A stretch of DNA of 64,000 nucleotides from Bathymodiolus brooksi (lineage: Eukaryota > Mollusca > Bivalvia > Mytilida > Modiolidae), in contig OY804586.1 of the NCBI GenBank assembly GCA_963680875.1, positions 51,494,203 to 51,558,202 on the forward strand, in the 5' to 3' direction. The translations under genes were made by a program, and so were the position numbers. Shown here one piece after another: positions 46,725 through 58,172 of this stretch. The notes beneath the pieces are model-generated. The model ran no database searches, was not told the origin of the DNA, and saw nothing but the letters and a program-made list of their open reading frames with translations. The number at the start of each line of letters is the position of its first letter. Position 1 is the stretch's first letter.

Positions 46725-47385
46725 GAAATCAAACGAAGAGTGACATGAATTTGCCTAACGTACTAGACGTATTAAGCCTCTTGGTAATGATTCACGTCTT
46801 GTGTAGAGCAGAACGTAAATAGATAGTGGTCGAACAGGGGACCGCGCTGTACACACACAATAACAAATTTAGTCAAAAAGATTAATGCTGTGTCCTTTGT
46901 GCGTTTAAATTCAAAATGTTGTGCAAATACATTTGTGCATTACATTGAAGTAAACGCAAAATAGACGCACATTGTCGGTAAATATAATATATATTTGTAC
47001 TCGCCTCGATTTCAAGCAGTAAAGAAAAGATCGCGTCAGAGGCTCACTTTTCTTCCTGTTTCTAAAGCTCCTACAAATAAAATTTTATCTTTGTACGTAT
47101 GTTTTATATGTATTTCACTTCCTCGAGGAGGGGGGGATGTTGGCTTCAAAAACCATTTCCAGTAATAGTACAAAAGAATTAGCGTAGGAGTTTCTTTATT
47201 CTATCAATTTGAAATCTCTTTAATCTTTGTTCAAGATGGCATTTTACACGGCTCGTTTTCCCTACTTCAAAAATACATTTTCAATTGTTATTTGCATAGT
47301 GCTATTATGCGTTGACAGTCATAATCGATTGAATTATAAGACTTTGTTATCAACTTGATTAGAATGAATAGTCTTCTTTTTTTAA
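46725..47385. other. No recognised feature
   Basis: AT-rich; no supported gene. Confidence 0.4.
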
Positions 47386-47666
47386 ATATTCAAAATCTAA
47401 TTAGTAGTAACAGCGCTTAATTAATATTATTACTTATTTTTTTAATCCTTTGTTTACTGTTTAAGCTTAAAGTACTTTTATAATTGAATTTATATGACTT
47501 GAATACATTCAGTGCACATTTTAAATGCTCTATGATCACACAATAATTAGGTTTCAAAAGAATATACAGAGACCATTGCTTGACCAACATACGCTCAAAA
47601 ACGCAAAGTTTTCCCCAATAGTCTTCATATGATATTGTGAATTATTACTTTTTTCATCACGAAGGG

Positions 47667-47912
47667 ATCGTCGTGGTCGTATAGCATAGTTGGATTTACA
47701 ACTACCTGTACAATCAGTGCCTATCACCATTAACGTTGTAAGTTTGAATCTCGCTCATGCCGAGGTGTACTCGAAACTTACTACATCATTTAATAAAATA
47801 TGTCAGTGACTTGCGACAGGTCTGTGGTTTTCTCCGGGTCTTCCGGTTTCATCCACCAATAAAACTCCACGATATAACTTAAATATTGTTGAAAGTGGCG
47901 TTAAACACGATT
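47667..47912 (+). mobile_element. SINE-B copy
   Basis: GGATCGTCGTGGTCGTATAG to TGTTGAAAGTGGCGTTAAAC. It serves as the empty site for the insertions in the right duplicate. Confidence 0.9.
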
Positions 47913-47992
47913 TAAGCACAGTTCTTACTTTGAACGTGACAGAACACTATATATAGTATTTTTGAACTACAGGAATTCAACACTAAATCGTG

Positions 47993-48268
47993 GATTTATT
48001 GATTGATTTTTGAGTGCATAACGCCACTTTCAGCAATAGTTCAGCTATATCATGGCGACCAGTTTTAGTGGTGGAAGAAGCCGGAGTACCAGGAGAGAAC
48101 CACCGACCATGGGCAAGTACCTGATAAACATTATTACTTGCCGCTGCGAGTCGAGTGCACCATTTTTGTAATTTACAAAGCCGGGCGCGAACCCATGCCG
48201 TATTGGTGATAGGCTTGTATGAGTTGTTGGGTACTCATACTACCTAAATCATTGAGCCACCCTGGCCC
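47993..48268 (-). mobile_element. SINE-A copy
   Basis: ATAACGCCACTTTCAGCAAT to AATCATTGAGCCACCCTGGC. Confidence 0.9.
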
Positions 48269-48703
48269 TTTATATCGTGGAAAGTTGAAAACTATCAATC
48301 AAAGCCAATATATGAAGATTACTACGAAAAATTATCAATCATTTTACGTTTGTGAGCAAAAATATCAGCAAAATTTGTCAAGAAATGGAATCTGTAATAT
48401 TCAAAATCAAATTAGTAGTAACATTGCTTAATTAATATTATTACTTATTTTTTTAATCCTTTGTTTACTGCTTAAGCTTAAAGTACGGTTATAATTGAAT
48501 TTATATGACTTGAATACATTCAGTGCACATTTTAAATGCTATATGATCACACAGTAATTAAGTGGGCATAATTGTTCAATTTTTCAAAAGAATATACAGA
48601 GATCATTGCTTGACCAATTTACGCTCAAAAACGCAAATTATTTTGAAGTTTTCCCCAATAATCTTCAGATGATATTGTGATTTAATTTTTAATCACGAAG
48701 GGG

Positions 48704-48886
48704 TCGCATAGCATAGTTGGATTTACCATTACCTGTGCAATCAGTGCCTATCACCACTAACGTTCAATTCAATTCAATTCAAAGTTTTATTTAAAGTCGA
48801 TACATATAGCATAAATATAACACAATGACGTTGTATGTCCGAATCTCGGTCATGCCGAGGTGTACTCGAAACATCATTATACAATT
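48704..48886 (+). mobile_element. SINE-B copy, twice interrupted
   Basis: GCATAGCATAGTTGGATTTA to CATGCCGAGGTGTACTCGAA, resuming at 50203 with TGTCAGTGACTTGCG, after which its 3' half is deleted. Confidence 0.85.
48765..48827 (-). mobile_element. LINE 3'-end fragment with 5-bp target duplication
   Basis: Inserted in SINE-B between two copies of ACGTT (48760-48764, 48828-48832); the left duplicate has ACGTT once. Read on the minus strand it ends AAATAAAACTTTGAATTGAA TTGAATTG, a short-repeat tail typical of 5'-truncated LINE copies. Confidence 0.75.
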
Positions 48887-49043
48887 AATGACTTTTCATA
48901 AGGTGGACACTGTGATTTATCAACCCCGAGGAAGTGAGATCCGCCCCGAGGAAGTGATGTTCACCGAAGCCAACGGCTGAGGTGAACATCACTTCCATGG
49001 GGTTTATAAATCAGTGTCCACCGAAATGAAAAGTCATCAATTG
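48882..49043. repeat. palindrome H4
   Basis: CAATTAATGACTTTTCAT against ATGAAAAGTCATCAATTG, GGTGGACACTGTGATTTAT against ATAAATCAGTGTCCACC, and GAAGTGATGTTCACC against GGTGAACATCACTTC. Loop GAAGCCAACGGCTGA. Confidence 0.9.
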
Positions 49044-50194
49044 TTTTATTAAATGACACATTCTAAGTGTAATTTTGGGTGAAAATTGTGAATTGTTGCT
49101 GTTTCTTGGACATTTCCATTTATTCTTTTTTATATATACCTGCTTCAAACCAACAAACACCAGTTTTTAAAGCTTGACATTTCTAATGTTTCAAAACAAT
49201 AAAATTGATTAAGAAAAAACGAATACAAGTTTCAGTAACACTTTTAAATAATTTTTAAAGAACATAGGTAAGTATAATTAATTTATGTTGTAGTCTATGG
49301 TAATGTTAGAGCAATTATTGAACACAGGAAATTGCATTAGCGGTCTTTCAAATGCTGCATCATCAACTGTAGCAAAACGTGTCTTAACTTCTGGTTCTAC
49401 TGACGAAGCTGCTTCGTTCATTTTTGTTTACTAACAGTCGTCTGCTGATTACCGAAGTTCGTTAGCAAGACCACTTCTGATTGGTTGAGGTTCAAAATGT
49501 CAGCCAATATACAATTGATGACTTTCGATGAGATGAATACAAGGATTGATCAACCCATGGAACATGATATTCACCGAGGCATCCGAGGTGAATATCATGT
49601 TCCATGGGTTGATCAATCCTTGTATTCACCGAAATGGAAAGTCATTAACTGTTTTATTATATGACATTAAATCAAATTTGAATTAACACCAAACAGCGCT
49701 GACTTTGTTCTCCAGACACCCCTATCTGCCCAACGTCTGCCATTATTAATCTAATTGTGTACCGAAGGTAATTAGTAAGAACGCATCTGATTGGCCAATG
49801 TTGGCGAGAGACGTAAAATTTGATTGGGCCGTGGAATTCTGGAATCTATATTTCTATTTTTAGCCCAAATTGGGGTGACATTACAGTCCACACTACCTAT
49901 GAGCTAATTTTAGCTCATTTGAGGTTGACATCGCACGTGCACATTACTTAAAAGTTGATTTCAGCCAATTAGAAACTAAACAAAGTTCAATCATATAATA
50001 ATCAAATTTATCGATATTAATCAGTCTACTGGTTTTCCCCTGTTACTATATTTGGGTACGTACTAACTGCGACATGAGATTTATTAACCTCACGCGCAAA
50101 ATTGCGCGGTGGACATGTAGTTCTGTTAGAGGAAGCAATGAACCTTCTAAGCCAATCAGAATTAAGAAAATTCATAGTCATTTAATAATATATA
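48887..50194. mobile_element. hairpin-bearing insertion of about 1.3 kb
   Basis: It splits the SINE-B. ATACAATT occurs on both sides (48879-48886, 50195-50202). Ends are AATGACTTTTCAT and, inverted, ATTCATAGTCATT. It contains palindromes H4 and H5, three CCAAT boxes (CTGATTGGTTGAGG 49474, CTGATTGGCCAATG 49789, AAGCCAATCAGAAT 50151) and no coding frame. It may be two related elements, one nested in the other. Confidence 0.65.
49512..49651. repeat. palindrome H5, near perfect
   Basis: The core arms of about 45 bp match almost base for base (GAATACAAGGATTGATCAAC, CCATGGAACATGATATTCAC and their complements). The loop is CGAGGCATCCGAGG. Confidence 0.95.
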
Positions 50195-50350
50195 ATACAA
50201 TTTGTCAGTGACTTGCGATCAGGGCGATAAATTGGCGATACACACGATTTAAGGACAGTTCTTACTTTGAACGTGACAGAAGACTATATAATCGTAGTAT
50301 TTTTGAACTACGGGAATTCAACACTACAATGTATGTTTAAATCGCGGATT

Positions 50351-50532
50351 TATTGATTGATTTTTGGTGTTTAACACCACTTTCAGTAAACTTTATCACT
50401 TGCGGCTGCGAGTCGAGTGCACCCTTTTTTCGTAATTTACAAAGCCGGGCGCGAACCAACGTCGTATTGATGATAGGCTTGTATGAGTTGTTAGGTAATC
50501 CAACTACCTAACTCATTGAGCCACCCGGGCCC
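50351..50532 (-). mobile_element. SINE-A copy with internal deletion
   Basis: Tail TTAACACCACTTTCAG joins directly to TAAACTTTATCACTTGCGGC; the middle domain (about 85 bp) is gone. Confidence 0.85.
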
Positions 50533-50642
50533 TAAGCAATAAGCCACCATGGAGAACTCATGACTATTAACTATTGTCTGTTTTCACCCTGTATCTCGGT
50601 AGTAGAAGGTAGCTTTTCAAGTCTGATTTGTTTATTTGTTTC

Positions 50643-50692
50643 CCGCCACGATATAACTGAACTATTGTTGAAAGTGGCATTAAACACCAACA
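50643..50692 (+). mobile_element. SINE tail fragment
   Basis: CGCCACGATATAACTGAACT to TTGAAAGTGGCATTAAACAC. Confidence 0.75.
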
Positions 50693-50699
50693 ATCTGTT

Positions 50700-51285
50700 T
50701 CAATTTAATAACATTTCATAGAATGCCATAAACCATCGTAAATTAGGCTATTAAAACTATATATATTTAAAGAATATCAAAACGTTGAAAAGTGTCTTTT
50801 CTCCATTTTGGCTTTGATATTTTTTTTTTTCTAACACTAGAACTCGCTAACAAATAGTTCAAAGATTCAATGCTCTGCTAATGCAACTTGTAGACACAAT
50901 GAGTATTGCCACTTAATGTTTTTTTGAAGTTAAATTATATGGATTAACAACATTTATCATAATAACATAACTGACAAAATGGGCGGATATTATCAAGGAT
51001 GCTTGTGCCTGTGGTGTCGTGATTGAAATACAAAGAAATGGATGTTTTATTGCCCATTAACACTAGTGGTGATACGGCTGTGAGATTATATACAAGTAAT
51101 AAAAGTAATCCTTTAAGTACTCTGATTGTATTGTACTACATTGTATGTGCGGGTTTTTTTCTAGATTTACGATTGAATGTATGCTTTAACATCATTCTGG
51201 GTACTTCTCGTTTGTTTTCGTGGTGTTGTTAGTGGGGGATCCCGAGAAAACATACAAGCGTCGTTCGATATCGTTTATATTTATT
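50700..51285. other. No gene recognised
   Basis: A 69-codon frame at 51023-51232 has no domain I recognise. Confidence 0.4.
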
Positions 51286-51287
51286 AT

Positions 51288-51522
51288 GAAGCAATATTTC
51301 AGCTATATTGTGGTGGTCAGTTTTATTGGTGGAGGAAACCGGAGTAACCTGTGAAAATCACCGACATACTGCAAGTCACTGGCAAATTTTATCACATAAT
51401 GTTATATCGAGTATACCTCGCCTGAGCAGCATTCGAACTCACAATCTTAGTGGTAATGTGCACTGATTGCATAGGTAGTTGTAAATCCAACCACCATACG
51501 AGCACGACGACGACGGCCCACA
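51288..51522 (-). mobile_element. SINE-B copy
   Basis: GCAATATTTCAGCTATATTG to CCATACGAGCACGACGACGA. Confidence 0.85.
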
Positions 51523-51806
51523 CGACCTATGCTATCTGATGAAACCCCATTACGAGTCGCATGTGAGTTACCTGATGTCACGAATATATGATAAATACGT
51601 TGATTGTTTTTCCTTTTTTTTTCGATTTTTGTCTTTTTAGATAAAAAGCATAACTATCTTATTTAGTGCCTACGATGCATTTCTGGAATAACCATCATCC
51701 GGTGGGATTATAGTCAACAGATGGGAAAGTCACATGATTTAACAAAAAGTACGGGGGACAATGATACCAAAAGAACTAAGCACGATAGTCCTAAATGAGA
51801 TATGGG

Positions 51807-52015
51807 CCGTCGTTGACGTATGCTAGGTGGATTTACAACTACCTATGCAATTAATTCCTATCACCACTAGAGTTATGAATTCAAATCCCGCTTATGCCAT
51901 ACTCGATACAACATTATGTGATAAAGTTTGTCAGTGAGTTGCGGCATGTCGGTGGTTTTATCCTGGTACTCCGGCTTCCTCCAGCAATAAAACTGACCGT
52001 TTACTGAAAGTGATA
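51807..52015 (+). mobile_element. SINE-B copy
   Basis: GGGCCGTCGTTGACGTATGC, AGTTATGAATTCAAATCCCG and CTGACCGTTTACTGAAAGTG, with a deletion in the 3' domain. Confidence 0.85.
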
Positions 52016-52306
52016 ATAGTCGATTTATATCACAAGCTTAATAATAAAAATAAAAAATGTTTCTGAATAACCTTCACCAGGTACGGTCAATGCCAAAAAG
52101 ATTCAAATTCCAAATCATTTTAAGGTATTTGGGACATTAAAGGTGTAGCCAAAGTCGTCCAAGGTCATACATTATCCATGTATTGTTTCATGCATACCTG
52201 TTAACATTTTCGATATCGGTCGCCAGGTTATGACCTTTTCAAATGCATGTGTTGATTGATTCATTTGGTTTCATGTGGTAAAAATAGTTTTGGAAATGTA
52301 CATGTA

Positions 52307-52572
52307 CGGGTGGCTCAATGAGTTAGGTAGTTGGATTACCTAATAACTCATACAAGCCTATCACCAATACGGCGTGGGTTCGCGCCCGGCTTTGTATATT
52401 ACAAAAAGGGTGCACTCGACTCGCAGCTGGAAGTGATACAGTTTACCAGTTGCTTGCCCTTGGTCTTTGGTTCTCTCTGGGTACTCCGGCTTCTTCCACC
52501 ACTAAAACTGGTCGCCATGATATAGCTGAAATATTGCTGAAAGTAGCGTAAAACACAATAAATCAATCAATC
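52307..52572 (+). mobile_element. SINE-A copy, full length
   Basis: CGGGTGGCTCAATGAGTTAG to GCTGAAATATTGCTGAAAGT, then AATAAATCAATCAATCC. Confidence 0.9.
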
Positions 52573-52694
52573 CATTTTAGTCACCTGTACACTACGTTTT
52601 TATATTAGTGCATATATCTAGACTAACAATCTATGAGTAATACATGGTACAATGCGCAAAAATTAATAAGTTCATATTTAATTTGAAAATATTC

Positions 52695-52865
52695 CCATGA
52701 GTTCACTCCCCGGTTTTTCGTAGGGTTGATGTTGCTCGATAATTTGCTTTTTGGGTAGTGTTTTGTATGTAGTATTGTTGTATATCGCTTTGTCCTTTTT
52801 CATTTGGCCATTGTGTTCTTCTTCAATTTACAGATTCTGACCTATTTGGTATCTTCAAACTCCGC
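52695..52865 (+). repeat. MR-1 copy
   Basis: CCCGGTTTTTCGTAGGGTTG, ATTTGGCCATTGTGTTCTTC, TTTACAGATTCTGACC and TTTGGTATCTTCAAACTC. Confidence 0.75.
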
Positions 52866-52867
52866 AA

Positions 52868-53015
52868 ACTAACATACGTTATCACATACTGCTGTATCGA
52901 GTAAACCTCGCCATGAGTGGTATTCGAACTCACAACTGTAGTGGTGACATACACTGATTGCATAAGTAGCTGTAAATGCAACTAACATACGATCACGACC
53001 ACGATAGCACCACTC
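52868..53015 (-). mobile_element. SINE-B head half
   Basis: GTATTCGAACTCACAACTGT (box B side) and ACATACGATCACGACCACGA. Confidence 0.8.
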
Positions 53016-53019
53016 ATAC

Positions 53020-54105
53020 TTTAAAAAGAGTGTCAAGCCGCCCTAGCCTGAAGCTGCGACGTACTATTTACTTCTCTCGATAAACGCTACACCAGAATAC
53101 AATAGTACAGGAAACCGTACTTATTTTCTTGTAAGTAAGCATGCCAAATTATACACTTATTATATAATAAACGAATCTAGGGTACATCTGAATTTGCTCT
53201 ACATAAACAATAATTGTAATGAGAGATCTATAAATAAACATAGATAAAGTATACATTATGTAATTGAGGTATCACTTACACAGTTAGTTATGTAATAATA
53301 TAATGTTTGTCTTAATAGCAATACATATTGTTCATCTATTTAGTTTTCTATGCTATGTTTTATATTGTTTTGTTATCTTCGTCCTGTGTCTTGTGTACCC
53401 AATGTCGCCAGTGTCTCTGGATTGTCCATTCTTGATTGCCCCTTTCGGTTTTCTCTAACGTTTATATATATATTAACAGTACACCGAAAGGCTGCCAGAA
53501 GACAGCCAACTGGGTTTTCCTTTGTGATACTAATATACATATTTAATGGGTTTACATAAAAGTCTTTCTAAGCATCTGATAATATTAATGTTTCATGATA
53601 TATCTGGCACCAAAAACTGTAACGTTGTACTTGCGGTCATATTGGTGTGGATGGAATTTCAAAAATTAAGCTGAGAATCGCAATATTTCTTCATAAAACA
53701 AATAGCCAAAGACATACCACGATATAGTGATTATGTTCTCATTCATGTTGTTTATTTAAAAGGAACATAAAGTATGTACTGATAGCTGTAATATTCTATA
53801 TACGACGAAGCCAAGTGCTTTTGTTCTGTATGTATACTTGTCAGATAATAAATAAAACACAAAAAATATTTGAAATTGACTCTGGCCATTTCTATTGTAT
53901 TACAAAAGTGCAGACTATCAAGTTATAATTAATTCATTTGACAACTTTATGTTTCAGTATATAATTAACTGTCAAAAGTCACTGGAAAATCTCTACCAAT
54001 CTATAAAAGATATTTAAAAAATTACAATCTAAATCGTACATATACATACATGATGCACACCTACAAAATAAAATATGTGTGCACATACATTCTACAAATA
54101 ATACT
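53020..54105. other. MR-1-like border and AT-rich sequence
   Basis: 53338-53460 (CTCTGGATTGTCCATTCTTG, ATTGCCCCTTTCGGTTTTCT) resembles a diverged MR-1 end. Nothing else recognised. Confidence 0.45.
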
Positions 54106-54109
54106 AGTG

Positions 54110-54288
54110 CAGTCAAGCCTGCCTATGCAGTCACCTCTATTAAGGAGTCACCTGTGTTAAAAGGTCACATTTTTCTTGTCCTGTCGTAGAATATTTCATA
54201 TGTATTGAACCTGTTTTAAGAGGTCACCTGTCTTAAACGACCACTTTTTATTTGTCCCAAAGCTGACCTCTTAACACATGTGTGACTG
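54110..54288 (-). mobile_element. pogo/Tigger-type MITE, copy P6
   Basis: CAGTCAAGCCTGCC to CATGTGTGACTG. Inverted relative to P4, with matching interior (GACCACTTTTTATTTGTCCC). Confidence 0.85.
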
Positions 54289-54504
54289 TATATACTTTAA
54301 GCTGTATTATTAAGCTACTATTGTAACTGAAAATTTGACTTCAATACACTCGTGGTTGTGCTCGAAACGGACACTGCTTAGTCTAGATACTGCCTCGATA
54401 CTGAATTCTTCTCATAGTTTTGTAAATACTCCCGTGGTAAGAAAACTGGTTCTTGCCAATACAGTAAAAACATATACAATGTATACATACATATCTTGTT
54501 AATA

Positions 54505-54960
54505 AGGGTAATAACAAAATTACCGAACTCCAAACAATCTTACAAAGGGAAAGTCAAAACTCATAAGTATATAAACAGACAAAACAGTCAACTCCCGGAA
54601 AACTGTGAAAACCGTAATGACCCTGACTTGGTACAGGCATTTCTAAAGAAATGGTGGGTTGAATCACTAAACTAAGGTCAATCGTCATAGATAATCTTCG
54701 GATTATTAAGGTTATTCTAGAAACTATGATAACCACTGGGTCGATACCTCTGCTGGTGGACTATTAGTCCCCGAGGGTATCATCAGCTCAGTAGGCTGTA
54801 TGTGGGCACTTTCATGGTATATAAGATATATTTACGATTGAAATTTACAGTCGCTAAATCATCTAATTATTTTTATAACTGAGGTTCACCTCCTTAGGTG
54901 ACGTTAGCAAATTTTGACTATCCTGGTTCGGCCCTTAATCTCCCTACTTTGAGCATATCT
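54505..54960. repeat. MR-2 fragments
   Basis: 54505-54675 is an inverted match to 2570-2745 (GGTAATAACAAAATTACCGA, GTAATGACCCTGACTTGG, GGCATTTCTAAAGAAATGG). 54740-54930 matches the start of the copy at 45655 (TCGATACCTCTGCTGGTGGA, CCGAGGGTATCATC, GAGGTTCACCTCC). Confidence 0.65.
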
Positions 54961-54964
54961 TAAA

Positions 54965-55815
54965 TAAATAATATAATATACTATGAAATCGATGGGAAAT
55001 GTTATATTACACAAACTAATACAATATAGTGCATACATTAAATTATATAGACCACTCGGCCACATCCGCTATAAAAAAATATATAGCTTCAATAGTCGAA
55101 GTGCTACTTTGTCCCGTAAATATCGTGGATAAATATCTCCGATACAAGTTCCAAGTAGTACTTTCTAAAAAATAAAAACACACACTTTTCGGTCCACTCC
55201 TAATACATTTCCGCCACTTTTCGGTCCGCTCCCAAAACTGACCTCACCCCCGCCCTACACCCCCAAACCCCACTCTCCAGTCCAGTGCCATAACATGCCC
55301 CCTCCCCCTCCCGACACCTTCTTGTCCACTCAAACTTACAACGATTCTATACACTACCGTGTAGCATTGTAATCCTGGCCTTTTACCCACTTTTGTAAAG
55401 TGCAACTCTCTTAAAAATATCTGTGATCAAGAATATGGAACTGTTTCAAGCAATACAAATCTCAAAATATAATTTATCCTCCAAAGAATTTATTTCGCTA
55501 TAAGCAACTAATAGCTTTATGTATTTAATGGGAATAATAATTATTTTTATTGAGGTTCCTAATTATTTCCAGCTTCGCAAGCTTAGAACATGATATCATT
55601 TATTTCTATAATCGGGATAAGCAAAGGGCTGATATTGAGAGTACTACGAATACAGATTAGATTGTCCTGTATGATTTATAGACATTGATTTAGTTCACGT
55701 GTTGTACTGTACTCGACGTGTTGCAATAAAAGGCGATGTGGTAGATATATATGCAATTGGTTTTGTGCATGTCAGAGATATATCACTTCCACATTATGTA
55801 CACTTGCGTTATTGA
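54965..55815. other. No gene; short repeat remnant
   Basis: 55190-55330 is C-rich and holds CACTTTTCGGTCC twice, the complement of the purine-rich repeat at 39955. The rest is AT-rich. Confidence 0.45.
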
Positions 55816-55823
55816 TGATATAA

Positions 55824-56026
55824 TGGTGTTTAACGCCACTTTCAAAATTTGTTCAGCTATATCGTGGTGGTCAGTTTTATTGGTGGAGGAAACCGGAGTG
55901 CCAGGAGAAAACCACCGACATAATTGTTGTATCGAGTACACATTCGAACTCACAATTCTAATGGTGATAGACAATGATAGCATAGGTAGTTGTAAATCCA
56001 ACTACCATACGATCACGACGGCCCCT
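55824..56026 (-). mobile_element. SINE-B copy
   Basis: ATGGTGTTTAACGCCACTTT to CCATACGATCACGACGGCCC, with about 40 bp deleted in the middle. Confidence 0.85.
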
Positions 56027-56029
56027 GAT

Positions 56030-56595
56030 AACAGAATGCGTCCGCGATTTTATACATAGCTCCACATATAAGTATTTATCCTACACTTGTTCTATTTAAG
56101 CAGTCACATTGCGTTTATTCTGTAAATGCTTGTTATATACGGTCACTGACCGAAATATAGCTTTTCTGGTACCCTTTTCTCGTTTTACATGTTGAGCTTT
56201 AGGAGACTAGTTGTTTATCAGTTGACTTCCTGTTGCCAGAAAATATCAAAATCGAGGGATAATTGTATAATTTTATTACTGAATTCAAATATCACCGCCT
56301 ATGGATTAATGTAATTTTATTTTTGCAGTATCTTACGATATAAAGATTATGTATATTCGGCTCAAAACTATGAAAATTGCTCATTGAATCTCGCCTTTGT
56401 ACCAGTTGGTAAGCCTCGTACACAAAAACTTATATTTTAAGACATTGCACTTACATTGTATATCGGTAGGATGTTAGGTACACCTATTTAACAGTGCAAT
56501 GGCTTGGTTAGAAATGCTTTAAGATTTTCTAGAAAATGTTTTTTGTAAATATGTTGTCAGAACTATTTTTTATGTAATTGTAAAAACACTTTTAT
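56030..56595. other. No recognised feature
   Basis: AT-rich; no supported gene. Confidence 0.4.
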
Positions 56596-56600
56596 AAAAT

Positions 56601-56790
56601 ACTTCGTCGTGGGCGGGATCGTATGCCAGTTATAGTTAGATCTACCAATACAATGAATGTCTATACCAAGCTAAGAGTTGGGCTCGCTTCCATTCAGTTG
56701 AAATGTAATCGTGATACAATTTTCTGTGATAAATTTTGTCAGTGACTTCCGGCTGTCCGGAAATATTATAGATTACTCCGGCTCTAGTTT
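56601..56790 (+). mobile_element. SINE-B copy, old and diverged
   Basis: CGTCGTGGGCGGGATCGTAT, AAGAGTTGGGCTCGCTTC, TTGTCAGTGACTTCCGGCTG and TTACTCCGGCTC. Confidence 0.6.
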
Positions 56791-57239
56791 TATAATTATT
56801 CTTATCTTTTACATATGTGCTCTTTTTGTATCATATTCGGATTGTTTTCTCTCCAGAAAATCATTTCTGTTTGTTTTACATAGATCAATCATGCGCGTGA
56901 AACGTATTTCCGTTTTATCAAAAAAATTTTTTTAAAGAAAGCGTCATTTGTGATTGTAATAGTCTGCGTTCGTCTTGAGCACCACCCACGATGCTTTAAG
57001 CTAGGCTATGTATTAATAACTATATAAATCGAACGGTTTGTACTCTCTAGAAACAGTAAAACCACAGCAAACAATGTTCTGAATGTTTAAGTTCCCTATA
57101 CCTCGATATCAAAGACAATTATGTGTTAGATGTTTTCACTGGAAGATGTTTGCGGTCAAAGCTGTATAAATATGTAGGTGTTATTGTTGTCATGGTAACA
57201 ATGCAGGAAGAAAACATTTATATAGTTATTTAGAAAAAC

Positions 57240-57320
57240 AGAAAATTGATTGGTGTATAACATAAAGTGAGCAGTACTTTAGCTATTTTCATGGCGATAA
57301 CTTGTTGACAAAGAAAACAC
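57240..57320 (-). mobile_element. SINE-C tail fragment
   Basis: GATTGGTGTATAACATAAAG, GCAGTACTTTAGCTATTTTC and ATGGCGATAACTTGTTGAC. Confidence 0.5.
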
Positions 57321-57387
57321 ATTGTAAAAGGGTAGCACTGAGATGGGCAGTTTCTTCCGTATTTGTGTATTTACTATGACAGACATC

Positions 57388-57427
57388 CCATGACAGACAG
57401 GGGGTCACGCGACCGTGTCTGTCATGG
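57388..57427. repeat. hairpin H7 with adjacent CCAAT box
   Basis: CCATGACAGACA against TGTCTGTCATGG, loop with GGGGTCACGCGACCG. TGACCAATCAGATTG follows 10 bp later. Confidence 0.8.
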
Positions 57428-58121
57428 ATGAATTGACCAATCAGATTGTTTCAAGACAGTACAAGACAGTGCTACAAACAGAACACCAAGAAGGTTGAAA
57501 TGCGGTGCTGTCATGGTGAATATAGTCCTGACGAACGCATCTTTAAAAACAACACGATGCAGGTAAACTGGTGGCACTGAAATGAACCAATGAGTAGGAA
57601 TGTTAGATTGGCACAGGAAGCAAGAGATGGATAGCATGGATAAGTGATCAAATATTTGAAGTTGGAAAGCTACAACAAATATATAATGGATCACCTCACA
57701 GGGGAATTGTTAAAAAAATGTAAAAAAACCAAACAAAGCATACCACACTGTCGGAACAGTTCCAAAATCAGATAGAAAAGGCGTAAATAAGATGTCATTG
57801 GTAAAATCGTATATAATTCAGACTTCAGTTGAAAATAAGAGTTATAAATATGGTTGTCGACGCCTTTCGTCTACATTTGACCCTATTTTCACATAACCCA
57901 TAAAACTAGATAATATTTGTCTGAAAATCGTCGGCATGAGGGTAAATAAGGAATTTAAATAAATAAAAATCGGACTTAGAATTTCAGAATGGGTGTTTGT
58001 CTCTAACGTAGAAGTTATTTGAGATGGTCATTATATTTCAATGCAATCCAATGAAACAGAATGCATACAAATCCGACTTCAAATTAAAAAAAAAATGTTT
58101 TCTTCCGTTTTGATGCGTTTT

Positions 58122-58172
58122 CTATGTAAGACAAGCCATAAAGACAGCTGCGCGTGACCTTGTCTTACATGG
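58122..58172. repeat. hairpin H8 with adjacent CCAAT box, upstream of the recombinase gene
   Basis: CTATGTAAGACAAG against CTTGTCTTACATGG, loop with GCTGCGCGTGAC. CAGCCAATCAAATCGG follows 8 bp later, about 110 bp before the ATG at 58290. Same plan as H7, so the two may be ends of one element or a repeated promoter-like unit. Confidence 0.7.

Larger units (their letters stand above)
47388..48268. repeat. left copy of a tandem duplication
   Basis: About 275 bp (47388-47665: CTAATTAGTAGTAACAGCGC, CAGTGCACATTTTAAATGCT, TGACCAACATACGCTCAAAA), then SINE-B, a link (ACAGTTCTTACTTTGAACGT) and SINE-A. The same order recurs from 48402 to 50532 with insertions. Confidence 0.85.
48402..50532. repeat. right copy of the tandem duplication
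   Basis: Same order as 47388-48268, now about 2.1 kb because of a 63-bp LINE fragment and a roughly 1.3-kb hairpin element inside the SINE-B. Single-base differences are spread along the unit, so the duplication is not recent. Confidence 0.85.

Noticed and set aside
46400..46732. Asn/Gln/Ser-rich repeat frames as a prion-like protein
   Set aside because: Pure TTGA/TTGG microsatellite on a SINE tail.
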